Shown: positions 58,301 to 64,000 of the stretch, piece by piece
How the letters are laid out: each line of letters begins with the position of its first letter
Numbering within the stretch: the first letter of the stretch is position 1
Source of the DNA: Reticulitermes speratus
Taxonomy: Eukaryota; Arthropoda; Insecta; Blattodea; Rhinotermitidae
Direction: 5' to 3'
Assembly (NCBI GenBank): GCA_021186555.1
Contig: JAJKFL010000014.1
Span: forward strand, 34,654,033-34,718,032
DNA: 64,000 nucleotides
Position numbers and translations under genes: made by a program
Notes under the pieces: generated by a model
Seen by the model: the letters and a program-made list of their open reading frames with translations, nothing else
Told to the model about the DNA's origin: nothing
Databases searched by the model: none

Positions 58301-61300
58301 ACGATGGAGTGTGTATCTGACGCTTCTCAATTTGTGCATTAGTGCTGTGATTTGCTTTTTGCATGTTAGTTATAAGTAGTGAGTATGTGATCAGTGTTGG
58401 AGACCAAATTCACAGCAAAGGGCGAAATATGGACGAAGGAAAGAATAAACATTTTAATAGATACTTAGCAAATGTTTATGCACGTGTTGGAGGACTTGTT
58501 GGCCAGGCATCATAGTTAGAAATGTAGATAAATACACAGACTTTCCGTCTAACACAACTGTTAACTTTATTGCAACACAGCTACATGTTTCAGTCCACTA
58601 CAGAACCATCATCAGGCTGTCAAATAAAACTTTTTTAAAAAGGTAAACATCCATATGAAGTACACACTTCATTTGCTTTTATAAGATCTCAAAAATTACA
58701 GAAAATTAGTTAATATGCTTCTTTATTATGTCAATGAGTAGCTGTTATTTATATAAAACCATCTATTTTTAAAAAACAATATGTATAAAATTTTACATTT
58801 GGTATTTTAATATTCATCTTAAATTCAAGACTAAGTTCAATTCTTCTCTATGTTCAGGTCTGCTTTTTCTTTCTTCAGTCTTCTAATTTTTGTTGTAACA
58901 TTGTATGGCAAAGGTTGAGTTCACATGGTGTATATCAGATCTTGTTATTGATTGTTCATATTTCATATCGTATTCTATTTTTCGAACGAATGTTCTCTGG
59001 GTTCTGTTTATAGTGGTCAGATGTACTGGAAATGAGTATGATAAGATAAATATGAAATAAATAAAATAAATGTATTTATTATATTACAGTGGTTAGCGGT
59101 TTTATAGATTTAATAGTGTACTTATTGATGTGGACTCCAGTTTTCTGTATACAGTATATACTGACGTGATTTGCTTAGTATGTAGTTAGAGGTTGTGAAC
59201 TTGATGACGTCACTCATGCGGTCTGTTTTGTACAATTGTATCAAAGAGTGGATTGTCATTTATAGTACATTTGTGATAGTGTGTGTGTGTAATGATATTT
59301 AAACACAACTGGTTGACAACCATCAAATCAAACAAATAATTAAACATGGCTGTGAAAAGCCCTGAAGCAACTGAAAGATATTACATACAGCATAGGATTT
59401 TCTCCAAGCATCAGAAATTATTGAAATCCAGCGTGCTCTATACACCTCCCACAGCAGATTATACCACCATGAGACTGTCACATGACAGTAGCCTTCCTGA
59501 TCTTTATCCATATACTTTCAACTGCATCAGCAGAGTGCTGTCAAAACATACATCAAGATAGTTGGCCTGCCACCCAAAAAAATCTCTAGGCTGCTCGATT
59601 TTGTCAAAGATGACCTGGGCCTTAAATCACCAGGCTTATACACAGTGTGTCAGGAGGAATCTGCCATACTTTGGGAGAACATTCCTTTCATAAATTTACA
59701 TCGATATAACCAAACATACCTATATCCAAAATTGAATAGTTATGGAGATAATGATGAGATAAGTTTTGAAGAGTGAGAGCTTATACATTTATTGATTACC
59801 AAACACATATTAGAACAAGGGGAAATTTCTCATTTCTGTAATTTTAACACCTGTAAACATAATTTGAGTGACAAAGAGACATTAATTAAGCTAGAAAATC
59901 TCATACTAGTTTCATAAAAATTGTCCTTAGTTTTCTGAGTACTTTTCATAGCATGAACTGGCCTGCGTATGTCTTGGCTTGGCTGTCAGCTCAAAGATGA
60001 GCATGAACAGTGTACCGAGCACACATCATGTTAAACAGATACAATACATAGAACTGCAAGAAGATCACATGTTTCTTGTGTTATTATCTCTGTAACCATT
60101 CATCTTTGGATGTAGGTATTTTTGATTATATCAATGTAAATTAACCTACAGAATGTTCTCCTAAAGTGTAATGGGTTCCTCTTGATATGCCCTATATAGC
60201 TTCTCCTATGAGTGTGGTAAAGTGTACATTGGACAAACCAGTTGATACATCAAAACCAGGTTCAAGGGACACCACTGCCATATTCAACTGCATCAACCAG
60301 AGAAATTAAGCTGTGCCACAATGCAAAACTGGCCTGGGCCACTTGGTCATGCTCAATAACAAAAGTATCCTGGCCGGAAAATCCCAGGCACATGGACTGG
60401 CTCATGAGGGAAGCAGTAGAGATCAAATTGAACCCCAACAACATGAAATTGGAGGATGATTCTCCCTGAGTAGGCATTTTACAACAATGTAATAGTTATG
60501 CTGTCATGACACAAAGAAAAGGTCAGTGGTCCAAATGCTAATCACACCAGTGTAGCTTACTGGCAGACATCTATCAGACAGCAGTCACCATCTACATGAT
60601 TTTCACATCTTTCACTGATAAAGCACAGAAAAGAACTATTGTTGAAATCTGAAGTCCCACTGTATCAAGACAATCCTTTCCCCTCCTCCCACCTTTATAG
60701 CTGTAATTGGCCAAACTATCTCAAATTGTTCTACATAACTGACAAAATTTTTCCTCTGTATCTTTTTGGCATCTGCCCAAACAAATCCAGTCTTTATGAA
60801 GGTAGAGGCAGTATGTTCTTCCAAAACATTGCAACATTTAGCAACTACACAGTGCAGGAACCCAAAAGGAGACCATCATCTGACTGTAATACTCGCTGCT
60901 GGAGGATTGGAATCTGCTGTTACTGCATGGTTCCAGTAAGCATGTGTATCCAGTGTTTCCATAGATGGCACTACTGCCAGGGAAAATACCCTGCATATCA
61001 CTGCTCATTAGGGTGTAGACAACTTTATGGGTTCCATTGGTTGGATCAACAGATTTAAAAGTATACATGACATTGTTTGTAGAACTGTAGATGGTGAAAG
61101 CAGGAGTCTTGATGCAAGAATAGTAGAAGATTGGAAAAATCAGTTCTTGCAAGAGATTAAAAAAGTGACCTCTGTGACATATGTAACTTTGATGAGACAG
61201 GTCTATTTTTCAATCTACAATCTAGCAAAAGCCTTCTTTTTCATGGAAAGTCCTGCCATGGTAGAACAGAATCAAAACAGCAATTTACAGTGCTCCTTGC

Positions 61301-63192
61301 ATGCAATCCTGCTCCTAATAGAAAGCTACCACCACTTGTAATTGACAAATATACAAGTTGACAGTGTTTTAAGAATGTTCAAAACTACACACAAAATATG
61401 ATACCTTTTACAACTAGACAGGAAAATGGGTGTTAAATATAAAAAATATTGCAGGTTGATGATCAGTGTGCTGCCCACACAAAGAACACAATATTTCTGA
61501 GAAACATAAACGTTGTGTGTCTTCTAGCTAACTATATTAGCCAGATCCCCAAATCTAAAGGCTGTAGCCTTTAGATTTGGGGATCATACATGCATTCCAG
61601 TGCAATTATAGGAAACTGTTCATTCAATAGACTGTCGTCATGATAGATGGTGGACTGCTTCAAGATTCTGCATGTGTGATTTTGGATGTACTGTCTGCTA
61701 TGCACTTCATAGCAGTTCCCTGGAGGTTGATATCTCTGACTGCTGTCAAGAGATGTTTTGCACATTATGGTTTTCCAGTTGATCATGTCAGCAGCACTGA
61801 TAATGTTGCACTGAAATTTACTGAAATCGAGAAAAAAACTGGCATAGTTTGCAACCTCCTGGAGTGTGGTTTGAGGACTACACAATATGTGAGAGGACTC
61901 CCACGATTTGTGTAGCCCATGCTGTCAACCAAGTGTTGGATCACAGTTGACCAGGCCAGAAAAAGAAGCAAAAGAGAATGAAGAGGAAGGTGCAGAAGAT
62001 AAGAAAGTAACATTTGTGGATGCAGTAAATGGACTAGCAGCAGCCAGAATGTGTGTGTGCGAGTTTGAAGTCGAGAACAATATTAATGTAGTTTGCAACA
62101 AAGTTGAATATAAGCCATACAGACTGAGAACACAGGGAAAAAAGAAAACAATGACAATTATTTATTGATTAAGGAAACAAGTACTGTAGATTGCTTAAAT
62201 TCTTTACATAATTATCACAATATATCATTCGCCAGTTAAAGAAACAGGTAAATGTGGTTGGTCTCATAACTTTCTTGCTTCATTATCACAGTACATCATT
62301 CTCTGTTTAGAGATAGATAGATACTGTAGATTGTTAACTTACCTCACATTATTATCACATATCTCTACATTAGAATCTTTATTTTGTGACTAGCAGTTTT
62401 TCTCCTCCTTTTTTTTACTGTTTCAGATTTCAAGTGTATAGGCAAATGGACTTCTTCAAAGTGCCTGAATATTAAATACCATTAATTTCAAGTATATGAG
62501 GACATTAGATGTGAATATCCAGTTACAAATGCATGACAGGTATCATGGTGTCATTCATATGACATTATGTTGTGATAATGCCATGAGGAAGTTATTCCCC
62601 GTTTAAATATATGTAACATGTATTTACATTGTGTGTTCAAACATTCACATTTTAAATGAATTTCCAAAGTTTTGTCATAAAGCAACCCCCCCCCCTCTCT
62701 CTCTCTCTCTCTCTTTTTTTTTTTGTGCAGTTCCTGGATTTTACACTCACTGAGCTCACACTCCATTTGAGGTGGTTACTGCAGACATGTAAACCAGGGG
62801 TTTCACTACATAGACTTTGACAAAATATGAATTATGCAAACATTCACAACTAACACCCAGAGACAGAAGCCATTACAAAAATTAAATATCCACATAAAAG
62901 TGGCTACAGACACAGCAACATTCGAGAGGCCATTTATACACATGCACGCGCGTGTATACACACACACACACACACACATACAATGCACATAGTATTGTAG
63001 ACACTAAACCTGAAGGTGTAAACAGTAATATGATCAAGTGTTTTTCTATTTACAGGGCTCAGACAGGACCCAGTGGCAGCTGACAAGGAGGTTCTTTCTC
63101 ATTGACAAAGTAGGAGGCGTGACGTACAAGTCAAACAACAAATTGGCACATGATCCATCTATTATCAGATATGTGAACATATGCACATTGAG
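43142..63192 (+). CDS. TMEM67: TMEM67 / meckelin (MKS3), 5' six exons
   Basis: Six exons join in frame into about 440 residues of meckelin, a transition-zone protein needed for cilium formation and Wnt signalling, mutated in Meckel and Joubert syndromes in people. Seen in order: a signal peptide (hydrophobic run after MVFMNIL), a cysteine-rich region with repeated CxxC pairs (KCIPC, CELC, CLPC, CATC, CLNC, CVPC), then [13 protein letters not shown] matching the HILVERDINGTL block of human TMEM67, a NET.CQ...NMC motif, [12 protein letters not shown], a GSFLQLCPD block, and [15 protein letters not shown]. The transmembrane domains lie beyond the right edge. The start was chosen at 43142 because it opens directly into a signal peptide and has a good context; the open frame upstream has no family match. 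Introns 3 (5.1 kb) and 5 (13 kb) are packed with transposons. Confidence 0.94.
43409..43600 (+). CDS. TMEM67: TMEM67 exon 2
   Basis: 192 bases. Acceptor TTGTTCCAG. Cysteine-rich: [42 protein letters not shown]. Ends in phase 1 at a CATG-GTATAA donor; the split codon with exon 3 gives V, producing [13 protein letters not shown]. Confidence 0.88.
43690..43982 (+). CDS. TMEM67: TMEM67 exon 3
   Basis: 293 bases, acceptor CTTGTTTCAG, donor AAG-GTAGGT. Reads [44 protein letters not shown] and ends [15 protein letters not shown]. This corresponds to the second half of the meckelin cysteine-rich domain (ACSEPNILTGGLC in human) and the start of the next domain. Confidence 0.93.
45065..45260 (+). mobile_element. 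196-bp insertion with hammerhead-like core
   Basis: Splits the RTE frame at KLIIVP; ATTAATCATTGTACCT (45049-45064) and ATTAATCATTGTGCCT (45261-45276) are its 16-bp target duplication with one mismatch. It contains CTGATGA...GAAACATGTAG, so it is a solo Penelope terminus or a small hammerhead-bearing retroelement. No coding sequence. Confidence 0.85.
45158..45183 (+). ncRNA. Hammerhead-like core in the 196-bp insertion
   Basis: CTGATGA, a 6-bp stem TGACCT/AGGTTG (two G-U pairs) with a TGT loop, then GAAA and CATGTAGC. The best-formed core in the window. Confidence 0.55.
46710..47153 (-). mobile_element. Tc1/mariner-like element, internally deleted
   Basis: Long TIRs (about 55 bp): left CAGAAAAACCTGACGGTTTT, right (complement) CAGAAAAACCTGACAGTTTT, both continuing CAAAA.GAAATAATACAAT. 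The minus strand retains the transposase C-terminus: [21 protein letters not shown]-like, [14 protein letters not shown]-like and [19 protein letters not shown]. Everything upstream of RSPDLS is gone. Confidence 0.88.
47154..48160 (+). mobile_element. RTE-type LINE, copy 2, 5'-truncated
   Basis: Begins inside the RT at [20 protein letters not shown] and continues [11 protein letters not shown] (YADD changed to YADV), [120 protein letters not shown] and NLRVP-stop. The 3' UTR of about 80 bp ends CTCTGCTCCATGGAGTTAGTTAG with a short TTAG tail. It abuts the Tc1-like element. Confidence 0.92.
48526..48811 (+). mobile_element. tRNA-derived SINE (286 bp), well preserved
   Basis: Starts GGGCCGGGATAGTGTAGTCGG (A box) and has ATCCAGGGATCGAATCCCGG (B box and T-stem) at tRNA spacing. 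The body contains CCAGACCAGCCCTGGGGCC and a distal CTCTACTCCCCCTCTGGGCC. Flanked by a 13-bp duplication CTTCTGTGTACTG at 48513-48525 and 48812-48824. Confidence 0.92.
49089..49313 (+). CDS. TMEM67: TMEM67 exon 4
   Basis: 225 bases, 75 codons, phase 0. Acceptor GATTCTCAG, donor AAG-GTAAGT. Reads [28 protein letters not shown] and [15 protein letters not shown], matching LTSCQALGNMCVMN and LPWLFYGDQ of human TMEM67. Confidence 0.94.
49358..49490. mobile_element. Fold-back element with hammerhead-like core
   Basis: Ends GGGATGTGACACTGTAGTCT and (complement) GGGATGTGACAAAATGTAGTC are inverted. CCTGAAGATTGAGG at 49434 and GGTTTGTCCGAAACATTAG on the minus strand of the left arm are the core pieces. 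Sits between TMEM67 exons 4 and 5. Confidence 0.65.
49708..49995 (+). CDS. TMEM67: TMEM67 exon 5
   Basis: 288 bases, 96 codons, phase 0. Acceptor TTTCACACAG, donor AAG-GTACAA. Contains [40 protein letters not shown], a lone conserved C, and [20 protein letters not shown]. Aligns to the LQLCPDTE...Y.FGTTYQQNC block of meckelin. Confidence 0.95.
50435..50520. repeat. Solo terminal repeat related to the element at 59650
   Basis: TTTGGATATAGGTATGTTAGG, GTTGATGTAAATTAACCTA and AAGTATGGCAGATTCCTCCTGA match the complement of the left end of the 59650-60185 element. The other end was not found. Confidence 0.7.
50770..51640 (-). mobile_element. RNase H-bearing LINE fragment with tandem duplication
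   Basis: Minus strand reads [38 protein letters not shown], then [15 protein letters not shown], and zinc-knuckle and C-terminal remnants down to 50770. The RNase H segment is present twice in tandem. The 5' side is cut off at a mariner. Confidence 0.9.
51132..51555. repeat. 212-bp tandem duplication, almost identical copies
   Basis: Copy 1 is 51132-51343 and copy 2 51344-51555. I find a single difference (CTATTTCTTTTCC against CTATTTCATTTCC). Both copies contain the RNase H motif GHMGIDG.EIADELA on the minus strand. Confidence 0.93.
51848..51923 (+). repeat. 76-bp target duplication, left copy
   Basis: TCATCATTATTCC through GATAATCAGATGGAGCTA, repeated at 53045-53120 with one mismatch. Confidence 0.93.
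51924..53044 (-). mobile_element. RNase H-bearing LINE, 5'-truncated, nested in mariner
   Basis: Flanked by a 76-bp duplication of mariner sequence (51848-51923 and 53045-53120). Minus strand reads [32 protein letters not shown], then an open 215-codon frame [20 protein letters not shown] ... [20 protein letters not shown] ... [20 protein letters not shown] ... [14 protein letters not shown]. RNase H second half and zinc knuckle are intact. Ends in a (GAATA)n tail. The best-preserved C-terminus of this family here. Confidence 0.92.
53607..56359 (+). mobile_element. Jockey-like non-LTR retrotransposon, nested
   Basis: Inserted in the RNase H of the surrounding LINE with a 73-bp duplication (53534-53606 and 56360-56432). 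Encodes an AP-endonuclease ([30 protein letters not shown]; 53650-54120) and RT ([78 protein letters not shown]; 54690-55505). RT catalytic residues D and FADD are intact but the frame is broken in several places. No ORF1 or RNase H; the 3' end is a GTATGTA-rich simple repeat. Confidence 0.93.
55059..55505 (+). pseudogene. Jockey-like RT core, 148-codon open segment
   Basis: Contains RT motif A ([14 protein letters not shown]), B ([13 protein letters not shown]) and C (LFADDTSV), then [14 protein letters not shown], all intact. Only this core is continuously open; both sides are frameshifted. Confidence 0.92.
57490..58130 (+). mobile_element. Mariner element, internally deleted, with TIRs
   Basis: TIRs: left CAGTCAGAAAGTAATAATAC, right (complement) GATCAGAAAGGAAGAATACA; both continue TAGTGAATATTT. 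Forward frames: [38 protein letters not shown], then directly [15 protein letters not shown], and a frameshifted C-terminus (QMPEPSG region). N-terminal HTH joined straight to the second catalytic block: about 120 residues are missing. Confidence 0.9.
58588..58615 (-). ncRNA. Hammerhead-like core, Penelope 3
   Basis: Minus strand CTGATGA, GGTTC/GGACT stem with TGTAGT loop, then GAAA and CATGTAGCTG. Shares CATGTAG after GAAA with the cores at 27749 and 45158 although the stem II sequences differ. Confidence 0.5.
59650..60185. mobile_element. Nested TIR element (536 bp)
   Basis: Left end TCAGGAGGAATCTGCCATAC, right end (complement) TCAAGAGGAACCCATTACAC; similarity extends about 80 bp inwards (GAGAACATTC, TTTACATCGATAT, ACATACCTATATCC). 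It interrupts the Penelope 3 linker just before VYIGQT. No transposase; target duplication not resolved. Confidence 0.8.
60800..62168 (+). pseudogene. Tigger-like transposase pseudogene
   Basis: Forward frames: [66 protein letters not shown]-like, [65 protein letters not shown] and a charged tail ending [20 protein letters not shown]. These are CENP-B-type HTH, DDE distal and C-terminal blocks of Tigger transposases. The catalytic centre around 61300-61550 is scrambled and holds a palindrome. Confidence 0.85.
61544..61585. repeat. 42-bp palindrome inside the Tigger
   Basis: GATCCCCAAATCTAAAGGCT, GT, then its exact complement. The right arm is transposase coding sequence (PLDLGI), so the left arm is an inverted duplicate of it. 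Confidence 0.95.
62169..63055. other. End of TMEM67 intron 5; simple repeats only
   Basis: AT-rich. Contains a C-run followed by (CT)n and a T-run at 62685-62725 and a (CA)n tract at 62950-62982. No gene seen. Confidence 0.7.
63056..63192 (+). CDS. TMEM67: TMEM67 exon 6 (last in window)
   Basis: 137 bases. Acceptor TTCTATTTACAG, donor AG-GTATGC. Reads [20 protein letters not shown] then [20 protein letters not shown]; matches KWLLTRRIFLVDAVSG of the human protein. It follows a 13-kb intron and ends in phase 2, so at least one more exon lies to the right. Confidence 0.93.
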
Positions 63193-63231
63193 GTATGCTT
63201 ATTGATTGTGTTTTGTTTCAAGAAAATGTAG

Positions 63232-63370
63232 AATGACTGAAGGTGTGATCCCGTGGGTCCAAAAACAGCTAGATATAGAGTGACTCAGGGTGTGATTCTG
63301 TGGGTCCAAAAACAGCTAGATATAGAGTGACTCAGGGTGTGATCCTCTGGGTCCCAAAACAGTAAGATTC
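63232..63370. repeat. 54-bp tandem repeat, 2.6 copies
   Basis: GTGTGATCCCGTGGGTCCAAA and AACAGCTAGATATAGAGTGA recur every 54 bp with very few differences, 40 bp after TMEM67 exon 6. Confidence 0.9.
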
Positions 63371-63539
63371 CTTGACCACTCAATAACTATCAGCTGCATA
63401 GGGAAGAATCTGTACTTGGAGTTAACTGCTCAATCATTTATAGACAAAGCTGCCTTATGCCTAATTAGGCACTGCACCATGAAAACATATGGGGCAGTAG
63501 AGTTATAGTTTCATGCATTCTTAATCTCAGCATTTGGTG

Positions 63540-63725
63540 GAGGTGAGTGGTCATCTTCATATCCCTGCCAACTCACCTAGGCAAGAGGCTGGGTGGGTGC
63601 CTCAGCCATTTTGGATGCTCTGGAAAAGAGAAAATTCAATTGCTCTTGCTGGGAATTGAATCACATTTCATTGGTCATCCAGCCAGTAGCCTAGTCACAG
63701 TGGTATCTGAACTATCCCAGCTCCA
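63540..63725 (-). mobile_element. tRNA-derived SINE, tentative
   Basis: On the minus strand GGGATAGTTCAGATACCACT then TGTGATTCAATTCCCAGC at about tRNA spacing resemble A and B boxes. Body sequence is not shared with the other SINEs. Confidence 0.5.
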
Positions 63726-63789
63726 TTAATAAGTCCCTTACAATAATTCAGTTTTCCCAGAAGCAGTGCATTGACATTGATTTCTCAGT

Positions 63790-63985
63790 GTGGTTACCTA
63801 ATAAAAATGTAATTTTTCTGTTTCCTGTCCCATATTACAAAAAACACTCAAAGGTATGAAATGTAGTCTGTATGCTTGCTGCTATATGTGATTTATGGCT
63901 GTTAAAGCAATGTGCAAGTATTGTAGTAGAGTTTCTAAATGCAATTCAAATCCTCATTTCCAGTTACTGTATTTTTTCCACAATA
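63790..63985 (+). repeat. Unclassified repeat shared with 8080-8300
   Basis: TTTTTCTGTTTCCTGTCCCA, AAAGGTATGAA and TTGTAGTAGAGTTTCTAAATGC parallel the 8.1-kb copy in order and orientation. Confidence 0.6.
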
Positions 63986-64000
63986 CATGACAATTTAATT

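Larger units (their letters stand above)
58490..60480 (+). mobile_element. Penelope-like retroelement 3, decayed
   Basis: Left terminus with a minus-strand hammerhead-like core (58588-58615). At 59346-59650: [24 protein letters not shown] and [13 protein letters not shown] (RT-endonuclease linker). At 60190-60480: [29 protein letters not shown], and [17 protein letters not shown]-like, a GIY-YIG nuclease. A TIR element interrupts between the two. The RT itself is not recognisable, so most of the element is lost. Confidence 0.85.

Overview
The window is eukaryotic and most likely from an insect: genes are split by GT-AG introns of 80 bp to 13 kb, gene density is very low, and the space between exons is filled with mariner/Tc1, pogo/Tigger, piggyBac, Penelope-like, non-LTR and tRNA-derived SINE repeats. 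The mix of large introns and these repeats suits a large-genome insect such as a cockroach or termite relative, but that placement is inference.

Two conserved genes are present, head to head. On the minus strand, an anoctamin-8 (TMEM16H) orthologue runs from its start codon at 42759 down to 11017. I resolve nine coding exons with consistent phases (about 431 residues: N-terminus, cytosolic domain and first membrane segments); the rest of the gene was not found and probably lies beyond position 1. On the plus strand, the ciliary gene TMEM67 (meckelin, MKS3) starts at 43142. Six exons are resolved (about 440 residues: signal peptide, cysteine-rich ectodomain and following lumenal domain) and the gene runs off the right edge. 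The start codons are about 380 bp apart, so the genes share a divergent promoter; it carries two matches to the RFX X-box on the TMEM67 side.

The rest is mobile DNA, much of it nested. Left part (1-11 kb): a 68-bp minisatellite, a piggyBac-type MITE, and a piggyBac transposase pseudogene split by a Penelope-like element that is itself split by a MITE, then a decayed jockey-like LINE. Middle (11-42 kb): ANO8 introns with a pogo-like deletion derivative, mariners, a Tigger with a nested MITE, a 105-bp minisatellite, a transposase with an in-frame triplicated segment, a second Penelope-like element carrying a Tigger and an RTE stub, SINEs, and a 4.8-kb RNase H-bearing LINE. Right part (44-63 kb): TMEM67 introns 3 and 5 with RTE-type LINEs, a SINE, a stacked LINE/mariner cluster with unusually long (73-76 bp) target duplications, a third Penelope-like element and a Tigger.

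No host gene other than ANO8 and TMEM67 could be supported. No prokaryotic operon, CRISPR array or genuine tRNA/rRNA gene was seen. The most unusual signals are hammerhead-ribozyme-like cores at the ends of several Penelope-like elements and in small fold-back elements, the long target duplications, and the X-box-bearing divergent promoter.
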